DNA of 64,000 nucleotides. Source: Sphingobium sp. TKS. GTDB taxonomy: Bacteria; Pseudomonadota; Alphaproteobacteria; Sphingomonadales; Sphingomonadaceae. The DNA is taken from contig NZ_CP005084.1 in NCBI RefSeq assembly GCF_001563265.1, positions 925,121-989,120 on the forward strand. Reading direction: 5' to 3'. The notes under the pieces are model-generated. The model saw only the letters and a list, made by a program, of their open reading frames with translations. It did no database searches and had not been told where the DNA came from. Every line of letters begins with the position of its first letter. Position 1 is the stretch's first letter. The translations under genes were made by a program, and so were the position numbers. This document shows, one piece after another, positions 36,013-45,213 of the stretch.

Positions 36013-38208
36013 CTATTTCAACATCGTCCGCAGCAGCGCGCGCAATTGGGCGGGCTTGACCGGCTTGCCCAGCAGGGGAATGCCCCAACCGTCCAGCTTC
36101 GCCTTCAATTCCTCGCCCCGGTCGGCGGAGATCATCACCGACGGCACCACCCGCCCGAAATGGCCGTGCAGCCGCTCGATCACGGTATCGCCCGTCTCGC
36201 CGTCGTTCAGATGATAGTCGACCAGGATGATGTCGGGCGCCCCGTCCCCGGCAAAGGCGGCCACCGCCTCATCGAAACCCGCCGCCGTCGTCACCGTGCA
36301 GCCCCAGCCGCCCAGCAGCGTCGACATGCCGGTCTGGATCGCCCGCTCATTGTCGATCACCAGCACCTTGAGCCCGCGCATCGACCGGTCGCTGCGGGGC
36401 AGGCTGCCGCCCTCCCCCTCTTCCACCACCGCCTCGCCCGGCGGCACGCGGATGGAAAAGGTCGCGCCCTGCCCCGGCACTGATTCCAGCGTCACTTCAT
36501 GGCGCAGCATGTCGCTCGCCCGGCGGACGATGGCGAGGCCCAGCCCCTTGCCCGCCGTCCGGCTATCGAGTCGGCGGAATTCCTCGAAAATCAGTTGCTG
36601 CTTGTCGAAGGGGATGCCGGGGCCGCTGTCGGTGACGCTCAGACGAATGCCTTCCGGCCCCGGCGCGCAGATGACGCGCACCGATCCGCGCTGGGTATAG
36701 CGCAGCGCGTTGGACAGGAAATTCTGGAGGATGCGGCGCAGCAGGCGGATGTCGGACCGGACCCAGACCTGCTCCGTCTCCACCGTCAGCGTCAGGCCCG
36801 ATGAGCGGGCCATCGGCGCGAATTCCGTCCGCAGCGTGCCGAGCAGCCGGTCGATGCGGAAATCGCTGATCTCCGGCTGGATCGCGCCCGCATCGAGGCG
36901 GCTGATCTCCAGCAGCGCCTCCAGCAGATCCTCCACCGAATCCAGCGCGGTGGAGGTCTGGTTGACCAGCGCCCGCGTAGGCAGCGCCAGCCGCCGGTCG
37001 CCCAGCGCCGCGACGAACAGCCGCGCCGCGTTCAAGGGCTGCAACAGGTCATGGCTGGCGGCGGCCAGGAAGCTGGTCTTGGACAGATTGGCCTTTTCCG
37101 CCGCCGTTTTCGCGTCCATCAACTGCGCCTCGATCTGGCGCCGCTCAGCCACCTCCGCCTCCAGTTCGGACGTGCGCTCCGCCACGCGCCGCTCCAGCGA
37201 CTCGGCCGTCTCGCGCAGCGCCGCCTGGGCGCGCAGCATGTCGGTGACGTCGGTAAAGCCGATCACCTGACCGCCGCGTTCCATGGCGTTGCTGCGTATC
37301 TCGAAGCGCCGTTCGCCCGCCTGGACCAGTTCGCTGCGATAGCGCGCCCCGCCCCGGTCGAGGCAGCCTTTGTCGTCCATGCCCAGCGTGCCCCGGCACC
37401 AATCCAGCAACGCCTCATGGGTGCCCCGTCCCTGCGCCCAATCCTCCGGCAATCCCAGCAGACGTTGCAGCGCCTCGTTCCACGCCGCCAGCCGCCCCTC
37501 CGCATCGAACAGGCACACGCCTTCGGAGAGGTTATCGAGCGTCGCCTGCAACACGATGTTGCGCTCGGCCAGTTCCCGCGCCCGGTCGCGGGCATCCTCC
37601 GCCTTCACCTCGGTTATGTCGGTATAGATGCCGACGATGCCGCCCTCGCTGGTGCGCAGTTCGTTGATCTGCACCCAGCGCCCATCGGACAGAGCCTGCA
37701 CATGGCCGCCCTCCGCCACGCTGTGCCGCGCCAGCCGGTCCGACACCCAGCGGTCCTGCCCGACCGGGCGATGATGGGCAGCGGCGAGCTTGGCGATCTC
37801 GTCGAAATTCATGCCCTCGCGGATATGATCCGCAATTTCGGGCCAGAAACCCAGATAGGCCTCGTTATAGAGGACCAGCCGGTCCTCCGCGTCGAACAGG
37901 ACGAAGCCCTCATTGATGGAGTCGATCGCGTCGCGCAGCCGCATCCGCGCTGCATCCGCCAGCGCATGAGCGGAAGCGAGGTCGGCATTGGCCTCCGCGA
38001 GCTTCGCCAGCGCATCTTCGAGCTGCACCGTCCGCTCGCGCACCATGGCTTCGAGGGAAATCGCCGTCTCGAACATCGAAAAGGCGTTGCCGGCCATGTC
38101 GCTCGATCGTTCGACGCGATCGATCAGCGCCGCATTGATCTTGCGCAGCTTGCGGTTCTCATGCCTGAGCGCCTCGATTTCGGCGGAAGAGAGGTCCGCT
38201 TCACTCAT
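36013..38208 (-). CDS. PAS-domain hybrid histidine kinase (NahK/ErcS'-like)
   Basis: A 731-residue cytoplasmic kinase. A coiled coil (RENRKLRKINAALIDRVERS region) leads to two PAS domains (DAIDSINEGFVLFDAEDRLVLYN; ATLDNLSEGVCLFDAEGRLAAWN), a phosphoacceptor helix with ASHDLLQPLNAARLF, the ATPase domain (NFLSNALRYT, DSGPGIP, GKGLGLAIVRR) and a C-terminal receiver with IILVDYHLND. The SHDLLQPLNAA H box and layout are those of NahK and ErcS'. Its start overlaps the stop of the FIST gene by four bases, so the two are coupled; in Pseudomonas the FIST protein NosP regulates NahK in response to nitric oxide. An alternative link is to alcohol-oxidation control, where ErcS'-like kinases act. Phosphotransfer partner not identified. 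Confidence 0.85.
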   Translation of the reverse strand: MSEADLSSAEIEALRHENRKLRKINAALIDRVERSSDMAGNAFSMFETAISLEAMVRERTVQLEDALAKLAEANADLASAHALADAARMRLRDAIDSINEGFVLFDAEDRLVLYNEAYLGFWPEIADHIREGMNFDEIAKLAAAHHRPVGQDRWVSDRLARHSVAEGGHVQALSDGRWVQINELRTSEGGIVGIYTDITEVKAEDARDRARELAERNIVLQATLDNLSEGVCLFDAEGRLAAWNEALQRLLGLPEDWAQGRGTHEALLDWCRGTLGMDDKGCLDRGGARYRSELVQAGERRFEIRSNAMERGGQVIGFTDVTDMLRAQAALRETAESLERRVAERTSELEAEVAERRQIEAQLMDAKTAAEKANLSKTSFLAAASHDLLQPLNAARLFVAALGDRRLALPTRALVNQTSTALDSVEDLLEALLEISRLDAGAIQPEISDFRIDRLLGTLRTEFAPMARSSGLTLTVETEQVWVRSDIRLLRRILQNFLSNALRYTQRGSVRVICAPGPEGIRLSVTDSGPGIPFDKQQLIFEEFRRLDSRTAGKGLGLAIVRRASDMLRHEVTLESVPGQGATFSIRVPPGEAVVEEGEGGSLPRSDRSMRGLKVLVIDNERAIQTGMSTLLGGWGCTVTTAAGFDEAVAAFAGDGAPDIILVDYHLNDGETGDTVIERLHGHFGRVVPSVMISADRGEELKAKLDGWGIPLLGKPVKPAQLRALLRTMLK

Positions 38209-39362
38209 CGCCCGATGGCAAGGCCGCTGAAGGTCTGGTTGACGTGAAGGGCATGATATTGCTCGCCATAGGTGTTGAAGCCAATCACCCGGTGCCGACC
38301 ATAAAGCGCCGACACGTCCCGGCTGATCTGCCGCTGTTCGGCATCGATGCGGTTGAGCACGCAATCGAAGGCGATGATCCGGTCGACCTGCCCGACCTCG
38401 GCGGCAATATCCGCAAACAGGGCGTCCATACGCGCAATCCGGTCCACCGGCTCGCCCACGGTCATCACGATCCCCTCATCGATGGCGCAGTAGAAGGTGA
38501 GGCTGCCGTCGGGGTTCGCACTCTGGATCGACCGCACATGATAATCGCCTCCCGCCCGCACCATCAGCGGATGCGCGGCATAGAAGGCAACGCCCAGCGC
38601 CTCGCCCGCATGACCCGCGAGCCTCAGATATTCCTGCGCGGCGGGTTCCGCATTGATCTCGGTCACGATCCGGTCCTGCGGAATGGCGCCGGTGACGACC
38701 ATCTTCGCCTCGCTCGGCCGGTAATGCTGAGCCTTGAACACATGAATGGGGCGCGGCGTCGACAGGATCGCCACCACCGCCGCTCGCGGCTGAAAGCGGC
38801 CTCCGTCGAAAATCGCCGTTTCGCGGAACGCCATGCCGTCGCCCGACGATCCGCCGATCAGCGCGATGTCGCCCAGCGCATCCTGGATCGTCATGGTCAG
38901 CAATTCCTCCCGGTGCGACAGGCCATCGACCAGGAACAAGGCGACGTGATTGACCCTGTCGCCCAGATGGCGGCTTTCCCGCTCGGCGCGGGCGGCAAGG
39001 CTGCGCACCGCCTGGCGCGCGGCAGCGGGGTCGAAATTCTCGATATCGTCGAAGCAAAGCGAGCTCATGTGAAATGCGGAAGCAGGAAAGCCGATGACGC
39101 TCAAACTGTCCTCATCATAGCCATTTTCGGTGAGCTCGCCCGAACTGGTACAGCCGATCGCCACCACGCCATCGCCCCCCATATTCTCCTTCTGCCGGTT
39201 GACCGCGCGGGCCAACGCCTCCCGGTCGAAGCGATGCGAGCAGAAAAGCAGCATCCCGGCCAGCGGCTCGTCGCCCAATTGCCCGGCCACGTCCGCCATG
39301 GCCTTGGCCGGATCGCCCGCATGGCTCGACGCAAAGGCGATTTCCGATGCCAGCACCGTCAT
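38205..39362 (-). CDS. FIST-domain sensor protein (NosP-like)
   Basis: A 385-residue soluble protein with FIST-N (about 35-220) and FIST-C (about 225-365) domains: GVVAIGCTSSGELTENGY, ALIGGSSGDGMAF and the C-terminal IIAFDCVLNRIDAE then VIGFNTYGEQY are characteristic. FIST proteins are small-molecule sensors. Those encoded directly before a NahK-like kinase (NosP) bind heme and sense nitric oxide, and the genetic arrangement here is the same with a four-base overlap. The heme-coordinating His was not assigned, so NO sensing is inferred from context. Confidence 0.83.
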   Translation of the reverse strand: MTVLASEIAFASSHAGDPAKAMADVAGQLGDEPLAGMLLFCSHRFDREALARAVNRQKENMGGDGVVAIGCTSSGELTENGYDEDSLSVIGFPASAFHMSSLCFDDIENFDPAAARQAVRSLAARAERESRHLGDRVNHVALFLVDGLSHREELLTMTIQDALGDIALIGGSSGDGMAFRETAIFDGGRFQPRAAVVAILSTPRPIHVFKAQHYRPSEAKMVVTGAIPQDRIVTEINAEPAAQEYLRLAGHAGEALGVAFYAAHPLMVRAGGDYHVRSIQSANPDGSLTFYCAIDEGIVMTVGEPVDRIARMDALFADIAAEVGQVDRIIAFDCVLNRIDAEQRQISRDVSALYGRHRVIGFNTYGEQYHALHVNQTFSGLAIGR

Positions 39363-39403
39363 TTTCCTCTCCCGCAGATTCTCCTGTTCTTATCTATGCA
39401 TAA

Positions 39404-39793
39404 TCAGCCGCCGCGCAAAGGTTCGCCCGCTGCGGCGAGCGCTTCCACCTCCTCGTCGGTGAACACCCGCGAGCGGACGATGAAGCGCATCCCCTCCGGA
39501 CTTTCCAGTGACATGCCCGCGCCGCGCCCCGACACGACGTCGATGGTGATCTGGGTATGGCGCCAATATTCGAACTGCGCCGCGCCGATCCACACCGGCA
39601 CGTCGCCCGCGACATGGCCCAGCAGCACGTCCTGCCCTCCGACCTTGAACTCGCCACGGGGGAAGCACATCGGCGCGGAGCCATCGCAACAACCGCCGGA
39701 CTGATGGAACATCAAGGGGCCGTGGCGCACGGTCAGCCGGGCGATCAAGGCTTCGGCTTCTAACGTGGCAAGGATGCGGGGTGGAAGGTTCAT
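39404..39793 (-). CDS. DUF779 family protein
   Basis: A 129-residue protein with the DUF779 core: LMFHQSGGCCDGSAPMC near the middle, then VWIGAAQFEYWRHTQITIDVV. The paired cysteines suggest metal or redox chemistry, but the family has no defined activity. Genes of this family commonly follow ExaC/AcoD-type acetaldehyde dehydrogenase genes, exactly the arrangement here: the aldehyde dehydrogenase is 276 bp upstream on the same strand. TAGGAG eight bases before ATG 39793 decides this start over GTG 39802. The strong terminator in between means it may need its own promoter. Confidence 0.82.
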   Translation of the reverse strand: MNLPPRILATLEAEALIARLTVRHGPLMFHQSGGCCDGSAPMCFPRGEFKVGGQDVLLGHVAGDVPVWIGAAQFEYWRHTQITIDVVSGRGAGMSLESPEGMRFIVRSRVFTDEEVEALAAAGEPLRGG

Positions 39794-39807
39794 AGGGTTC
39801 ACTCCTA

Positions 39808-39966
39808 CCCCTCTCCCTTGAGGGAGAGGGCTGCGCAGACTTGGCAGCTTGCTGCCTAGTCGAAGCTGGGTGAGGGGGATAGCGCAGGTGCCACCCCCTC
39901 ATCCAACTCCGCCTAGCTTCGCTCCGCTCAGCAAGGCTCCATATCCTTCTCCCTCAAGGGAGAAGG
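39808..39966. repeat. intergenic palindromic repeat, family A copy 2
   Basis: CCTCTCCCTTGAGGGAGAGG at the left and CCTTCTCCCTCAAGGGAGAAGG at the right are short perfect or near-perfect hairpins, flanking a core that shares long identical stretches with 11875-12060 (GCGCAGACTTGGCAGCTTG, CTGCCTAGTCG). It lies between the DUF779 and aldehyde dehydrogenase genes. Confidence 0.72.
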
Positions 39967-40006
39967 AAAAAACAAAAAAAGCGGGCACCTGTCTCCAGGC
40001 GCCCGC
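39965..40006 (-). terminator. intrinsic terminator of the aldehyde dehydrogenase gene
   Basis: On the minus strand GCGGGC-CCTGG hairpin (39981-40006, one mismatch bulge) is followed by TTTTTTTGTTTTTT, a textbook U tail. It is 64 bp past the aldehyde dehydrogenase stop. Confidence 0.85.
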
Positions 40007-40069
40007 CGAAAGCCGAAGGCGTGAAAGAGGAGAGGCCCGCCTTCGGCATGGTGCGACCCGCCGCTCGCC

Positions 40070-41593
40070 TCAGAAAAAGCCCAAGGCCTTGGTGCTGTAG
40101 CTCACCAGCAAATTCTTGGTCTGCTGATAATGGTCCAGCATCATCTTGTGGGTTTCGCGGCCGATGCCCGACTGTTTGTAACCGCCAAAGGCCGCGTGGG
40201 CTGGATAGGCATGGTAGCAATTGGTCCACACGCGCCCGGCCTGGATATTGCGGCCCATGCGATAGGCGGTGTTGCCGTTGCGGCTCCACACGCCCGCGCC
40301 CAGACCGTAAAGCGTGTCGTTGGCGATGTGGAGCGCGTCCGCCTCATCCTTGAAGGTCGTGACCGACAGCACTGGGCCGAAAATTTCCTCCTGGAAGATG
40401 CGCATCTTGTTATGCCCTTCCAGCACGGTCGGCGTCACATAATAGCCCTGCTCCAGCTCGCCGCCCAGATGCGCACGCGTACCCCCGGTCAGCACCTTCG
40501 CGCCCTCATCCCGACCGATGTCGATATAGGAAAGGATCTTCTCCAACTGATCGTTCGACGCCTGCGCCCCGATCATCGTCGCGGGATCGAGCGGGCTGCC
40601 CTGCACGATCTTCTGCACGCGGGCGACGGCGCGCTCGATGAACTTCTCGTAGATGCTCTCCTGCACCAGCGCGCGGCTCGGACAGGTGCAAACCTCGCCC
40701 TGGTTGAGCGCGAACATCGCAAAGCCCTCAAGGCATTTGTCGAAATAATCGTCGTCCGCGTCCATCACGTCGGCAAAGAAGATGTTGGGCGATTTGCCGC
40801 CCAGCTCCAGCGTCACCGGAATGAGATTTTCCGACGCATATTGCATGATCAGCCGCCCGGTGGTGGTTTCCCCGGTGAAGGCGATCTTGCTGATCCGCTT
40901 GTTGGTGGCCAGCGGCTTGCCCGCCTCGACGCCAAAGCCGTTGACGACGTTCAGCACGCCTTCGGGGATCAGGTCGCCCACCAGATCCATCAGCACCATG
41001 ATCGACATGGGCGTCTGCTCGGCGGGCTTGAGCACCACACAATTGCCTGCCGCGAGCGCGGGGGCGAGCTTCCACGCCGCCATCAGGATCGGGAAGTTCC
41101 ACGGAATGATCTGCCCGACCACGCCCAACGGCTCATGGAAATGATAGGCGACCGTGTCATGGTCGATCTCGGCAATCGACCCTTCCTGCGAGCGAACGCA
41201 GGCCGCGAAATAGCGGAAATGGTCGATGGCGAGCGGAATGTCGGCGGCAGTCGTCTCGCGGATCGGCTTGCCGTTGTCGATCGTCTCGGCCATGGCGAGC
41301 AGGTCGAGATTCTCCTCCATCCGCTGCGCGATGCGGTTGAGCACATTGGCCCGCTCGGTGGCGGAACGCTGACCCCAGCTTTCCTTGGCGAGATGCGCCG
41401 CGTCGAGCGCCAGCTCGATATCCTCGGCGGTCGACCGCGCGATCTTGCACACGCTCTGTCCCGTCACCGGCGAGATATTGTCGAAATAGTCGCCACGGGT
41501 CGGCGCCACCCACTGGCCACCGATGAAATTGTCGTATTTATCGCGGATCAGTGTCTTGCCCGCGAACCGCGCCATTGCCTGCTGTAACATCAT
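40070..41593 (-). CDS. NAD-dependent (acet)aldehyde dehydrogenase (ExaC/AcoD-like)
   Basis: A 507-residue enzyme of the aldehyde dehydrogenase superfamily. It has [13 protein letters not shown], the general base Glu in [11 protein letters not shown], the nucleophile Cys in [14 protein letters not shown], and [13 protein letters not shown]. The Cys-x-Cys sequence, length and DUF779 neighbour place it with ExaC-type enzymes that oxidise acetaldehyde from ethanol to acetate. GGGAGAGG just before ATG 41593 sets the start. The element at 41650-41669 is almost identical to that of the PQQ alcohol dehydrogenase 22 kb away, so both are probably induced together. An IS1380-type element lies about 140 bp upstream but leaves the element intact. 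Confidence 0.92.
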   Translation of the reverse strand: MMLQQAMARFAGKTLIRDKYDNFIGGQWVAPTRGDYFDNISPVTGQSVCKIARSTAEDIELALDAAHLAKESWGQRSATERANVLNRIAQRMEENLDLLAMAETIDNGKPIRETTAADIPLAIDHFRYFAACVRSQEGSIAEIDHDTVAYHFHEPLGVVGQIIPWNFPILMAAWKLAPALAAGNCVVLKPAEQTPMSIMVLMDLVGDLIPEGVLNVVNGFGVEAGKPLATNKRISKIAFTGETTTGRLIMQYASENLIPVTLELGGKSPNIFFADVMDADDDYFDKCLEGFAMFALNQGEVCTCPSRALVQESIYEKFIERAVARVQKIVQGSPLDPATMIGAQASNDQLEKILSYIDIGRDEGAKVLTGGTRAHLGGELEQGYYVTPTVLEGHNKMRIFQEEIFGPVLSVTTFKDEADALHIANDTLYGLGAGVWSRNGNTAYRMGRNIQAGRVWTNCYHAYPAHAAFGGYKQSGIGRETHKMMLDHYQQTKNLLVSYSTKALGFF

Positions 41594-41649
41594 CCTCTCC
41601 CGGACTCGTCTGAAACTTGAAGGACAGGATGAACCTTTCGGGAGAATGG

Positions 41650-41669
41650 GCAATTAGACCTTGGGTCGG
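41650..41669 (-). promoter_or_regulatory. alcohol-regulon element upstream of aldehyde dehydrogenase
   Basis: Towards the gene it reads CCGACCCAAGGTCTAATTGC, 57-76 bp before the ATG. It differs at one position of 20 from the alcohol dehydrogenase copy at 18619-18638. Such identity in non-coding DNA 23 kb apart is strong evidence for a shared regulator. Confidence 0.7.
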
Positions 41670-41732
41670 GTCAGAACACGCCGCCGCTCATCGCGGACGG
41701 CGGGCGCCCCCGCCGGACAAGCCTCCAACCCA

Positions 41733-43395
41733 CATTTCCCAAGTAAGGCGCTGATTTCGCTGTCCTGACCATTATATTTCCTATATAAAACATGGTGTTG
41801 AAGGCTGCGAGGGGCGCGTTTCATGGATCACCCAGAGGGTGCGGGCTTGCAACGGGCAGATCGGGTGGATTTCGACCCTCGCGTGCGGCTGGAATTTCGC
41901 GGCACGCAGCTCAGTTCCGACGGCGGCCTTCTGGTGATGCGCGAGCTTGATGACGCGCTCGGGTTGTCCGATTTGGCGTCAGCGGCGCTGCGCGATACTC
42001 GCTCTGGCAAGAACACGGTCCATCGGCTCGACGGCCTGTTCCGGCAATCAGTCTTTGGGCGGCTGGCCGGATACGAGGATGTCAACGACGCCAACCGTCT
42101 CGCCTGCGATCCGGTCATGCGCCAAGTTGTCGGCGGCAGAGCGGTCGATGCACAAGCGGCCTCGGCATCGCAGATGGGACGGTTCGAGACCGAGACGCTG
42201 GCTCTGGCCGGGAACCGTGCCGCGCTGGCCGACCTGAACGGGCAATGGATCGACCGGTTCCATGACCGTAACGGGCTGAAGTACATCGTTCTGGACATGG
42301 ACAGCTCGGTCAGCCCGACCCATGGCGACCAGGAAGGGTCCGCCTGGAATGGCCATTTCGACTGTAGCTGCTATCACCCCAACTTTCTGTTCAACCAGTT
42401 CGGGATGCTGGAACGCTGCGCCCTGCGCCATGGCAACGTCCACAGCGCCGATGGCTGGCGTGATGTTCTCGACCCCGTCATTGCGCGCTACGCGGAGCGC
42501 GACCTTGGTGGCAGGTTCTTCCGGGCCGATGCTGCCTACGCGATCCCGGCGATCTATGAGCGATTGGAAGAAGCGCGGTTCTTCTACGCCATCCGGCTGC
42601 CCGCAAACGCGGTCCTCAAGGACAAGATCGCGCATCGGCTAACGCGCCCTGTCGGGCGGCCGTCACTGACCAAGGTCAAGCGGTTCTTCGAGGAATTCGA
42701 GTATCAGGCGGCGTCCTGGGACAAGGAACGCCGGGTGATCGCCAAGATCGAATGGCATCCGGGCGAACTGTTCCCGCGTGTCGGCTTCATCGTCACCAAC
42801 CTGCCGATGGAGCCGGACTGGGTGGTGCGGTTCTACAACCAGCGCGGCACCGCCGAGCAGCACATCAAAGAGGGCAAATACGCCTTTCGCTGGACGCGGC
42901 TGTCGTGCCGGAAGTTCCGCGACAATGAGGTGCGGCTGCAACTGCACGCCCTGGCGTACAACCTGGCCACCTTCTTGCGCTGCATCGAGCTGCCCGAGGC
43001 CATGGCCGACTGGTCGTTGACCAGCCTGCAACTGAAGCTGATCAAGATCGGGGCACGTGTGGTCCGTCACGCCCGCACCATCACCTTCCAGCTGGCCGAG
43101 GTCGCTGTCACCGGCACGATGGTACGCGCCATCCTCGCCGCTATCCGCCGATTGCGAGCGCCACCGCTATGCGCATGATCGCGATCCACGCTCAAACTGA
43201 ACGAAAGCGGCTGGACAGATCTGTCCGCTGCGCTGAAAAACGCCGCCCCTGGGCAAGGAAACAGCGGCTTCGCGGTCTGATCCGTCCAGATCCAGCAGTC
43301 TGCGCGACCGCAGGTGCCGCTTGCGGCAGAAAATCCTTGTCTAGCGCTCGGATACAGGCGATCTTCACCTCAAACGACACGCCACTTGGGGAATG
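41733..43395 (+). mobile_element. IS1380-family insertion sequence
   Basis: The element encloses one transposase gene. Candidate ends are CATTTCCCAAGT at 41733-41744 and the complement of CATTCCCCAAGT at 43384-43395, matching at 11 of 12 bases. The resulting 1663 bp agrees with the usual size of this family (about 1.65 kb). No convincing 4-bp target duplication was found, so exact ends are uncertain or the copy has since rearranged. It lies between the aldehyde dehydrogenase promoter and the AIM24 gene and interrupts no visible gene. Confidence 0.75.
41823..43178 (+). CDS. IS1380-family transposase
   Basis: A 451-residue DDE transposase, apparently intact. Typical segments include QLSSDGGLLVMRELDDALG, LDMDSSVSPTHGDQEG (first catalytic Asp), FRADAAYAIP (second Asp), and FYNQRGTAEQHIKEGKYAF, which carries the catalytic Glu, followed by a basic C-terminal tail. 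The codon use is somewhat different from neighbours, consistent with a mobile gene. It starts about 90 bp inside the left end of the element. Confidence 0.92.
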   Translation: MDHPEGAGLQRADRVDFDPRVRLEFRGTQLSSDGGLLVMRELDDALGLSDLASAALRDTRSGKNTVHRLDGLFRQSVFGRLAGYEDVNDANRLACDPVMRQVVGGRAVDAQAASASQMGRFETETLALAGNRAALADLNGQWIDRFHDRNGLKYIVLDMDSSVSPTHGDQEGSAWNGHFDCSCYHPNFLFNQFGMLERCALRHGNVHSADGWRDVLDPVIARYAERDLGGRFFRADAAYAIPAIYERLEEARFFYAIRLPANAVLKDKIAHRLTRPVGRPSLTKVKRFFEEFEYQAASWDKERRVIAKIEWHPGELFPRVGFIVTNLPMEPDWVVRFYNQRGTAEQHIKEGKYAFRWTRLSCRKFRDNEVRLQLHALAYNLATFLRCIELPEAMADWSLTSLQLKLIKIGARVVRHARTITFQLAEVAVTGTMVRAILAAIRRLRAPPLCA

Positions 43396-43465
43396 CAGGT
43401 CCAAAGGGTGGCGCAAGCTGCCCGGAAGCGGCTATGACGAGCCCCGAAGCATCAGGAGCGCGAAC

Positions 43466-44302
43466 ATGCCGAACCCCAGTCCCTGGCAACATCATCGTCA
43501 ACCCGGCCTGGCCGACGACATCGATTTCGAGATCAAGGGCCAGGAATTGCAATTTCTGGAGATCGAACTCGATCCGGGCGAAAGCGCCGTGGCGGAGGCC
43601 GGCGCCCTGGTCTGGAAGGATGCGGCGATCGGCATGACCACCGTCTTCGGTGACGGCAGCGGCGGCAGCGACGGCAGTTTCATGGGCAAGCTGCTGGGCG
43701 CGGGAAAGCGGCTCGTCACCGGAGAGAGCCTGTTCACCACGGTCTTCACGCATAACGGCCATGGCAAGGCGCGGGTCGCCTTCGCCTCCCCCACGCCGGG
43801 CGCGATCCTCCCCATCCGGCTCGACCAATATGGCGGCCGGCTGATCTGTCAGAAGGACAGTTTCCTGGCAGCGGCGAAGGGCGTTTCGATCGGCATCCAT
43901 TTCCAGCAGCGGATCATGACCGGCCTGTTCGGCGGCGAAGGCTTCATCATGCAGAAGCTGGAAGGCGACGGCTGGGTGTTCGTCCAGATGGGCGGCACGA
44001 TCGTGGAGCGCGAACTGGCGCCCGGCGAGCAGCTTCACGTCGATACCGGCTGCGTCGCGGCCTATACCGACACGGTGGATTTCGATCTGGAGCGGGCGGG
44101 CGGCGTGCGCAGCATCCTGTTCGGCGGCGAAGGCCTGTTCTTCGCGCGGCTGACCGGGCCGGGCAAGGTGTGGATACAGTCCCTGCCCTTCTCCCGCCTG
44201 GCCGGCCGCATGCTCGCGGCGGCGGGAAGCCGGGGAGGACAGAATCGCGGCGAAGGCTCCGTGCTCGGCGGCCTGGGGGATCTGATCGGCGGCAATAATT
44301 AA
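43466..44302 (+). CDS. AIM24/TIGR00266 family protein
   Basis: A 278-residue beta-rich protein of the AIM24 (TIGR00266) family: LDPGESAVAEAGALVWKD, the GKARVAFASPTPGAILPI block, KGVSIGIHFQQRI, and LAPGEQLHVDTGCVAAYTDTVDF are characteristic, with a Gly-rich C-terminus. Mitochondrial AIM24 is linked to cristae organisation; bacterial members have no established biochemical role. AGGAG seven bases before ATG 43466 decides the start; the frame continues upstream into the insertion element but that part is not gene-like. It has no obvious operon partner. Confidence 0.82.
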   Translation: MPNPSPWQHHRQPGLADDIDFEIKGQELQFLEIELDPGESAVAEAGALVWKDAAIGMTTVFGDGSGGSDGSFMGKLLGAGKRLVTGESLFTTVFTHNGHGKARVAFASPTPGAILPIRLDQYGGRLICQKDSFLAAAKGVSIGIHFQQRIMTGLFGGEGFIMQKLEGDGWVFVQMGGTIVERELAPGEQLHVDTGCVAAYTDTVDFDLERAGGVRSILFGGEGLFFARLTGPGKVWIQSLPFSRLAGRMLAAAGSRGGQNRGEGSVLGGLGDLIGGNN

Positions 44303-44480
44303 CGGGGTTCGCGGCTGATGGCATGGTCTCGGTGAAGCTGGGCGGGACTTGCGGTCCCCTTGGTTGGTTCCGGTGTCTGCGCTAGGCTGAACGCATGCAA
44401 TTCTGGAGTGTCTCACGATCGGGAACGATCGTCGCGACAATGCCCATTCCATGGGAACAGTCACGATAAAGGGGAAAGTC

Positions 44481-45161
44481 ATGACAAGATCGGTTATCGT
44501 CACCGGAGGATTTGGCGCGCTGGGCCGCGTTGCCGCTGACGCCTTCATCGAACAGGGTTATGCGGTCGCCTGCATCGACTATGCTCCGGCGGCCAGGTCT
44601 GCCTTGCCGGGCGCGCTGGACATTGGCGGGATTGACCTGACGGACGGCGAGAAGACGAAAAACGCTCTGGCGCGGATTGTCGCCGCCCATGGTGGCATTG
44701 ATGTCCTGGTCAATATCGCAGGGGGTTTCGTCTGGGACAAGCTGGCGGGTGGCGATCTGGGCAACTGGTCCCGGATGCAGGCGATGAACCTGACGACGGC
44801 CGCGACGATCACGCAATTGGCCTTGCCGCACCTGACCGCGGCCCGCGAGGGGCGGATCGTCAATATCGGGGCCGGCGCCGCGATCAAGGCGGGTGCCGGA
44901 ATGGGCGCCTATGCGGCGGCAAAATCGGGGGTGCATCGCCTGACGGAGGCGTTGGCGGAGGAGCTTGTCGGCACCAGCGTAACGGTGAATGCGATCCTGC
45001 CCAGCATTATCGACACGCCGACCAACCGCGCCGACATGCCGGATGCGGACTTCGCGCAGTGGGTTCAACCTTCGACGATCGCCGACGTGATCCTATTCCT
45101 GGCCTCCAAGGCCTCTCGCGGCATATCAGGTGCGCTCATCCCGGTCACAAGAAACGAGTGA
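44481..45161 (+). CDS. short-chain dehydrogenase/reductase
   Basis: A 226-residue SDR. The cofactor motif TGGFGALG (8-15), the LVNIAGGF segment and the active-site Y-x3-K (YAAAKSGV) are present. The catalytic Ser position is within IVNIGAGAAI and appears to be Gly/Ala, so activity may be altered. GGGGAAAG lies just before ATG 44481. It stands alone 178 bp after the AIM24 gene and ends 52 bp from the convergent Nramp gene. The substrate cannot be deduced. Confidence 0.8.
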   Translation: MTRSVIVTGGFGALGRVAADAFIEQGYAVACIDYAPAARSALPGALDIGGIDLTDGEKTKNALARIVAAHGGIDVLVNIAGGFVWDKLAGGDLGNWSRMQAMNLTTAATITQLALPHLTAAREGRIVNIGAGAAIKAGAGMGAYAAAKSGVHRLTEALAEELVGTSVTVNAILPSIIDTPTNRADMPDADFAQWVQPSTIADVILFLASKASRGISGALIPVTRNE

Positions 45162-45213
45162 ATCGCCCGCGGTTGGCACCGGCTCCACTCCAGGCGGTGA
45201 TGGAGCAATCCAG

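Noticed and set aside
41725..43402. Target-site duplication flanking the IS1380-type element
   Set aside because: No matching 4-bp flanks were found for any reasonable placement of the ends.
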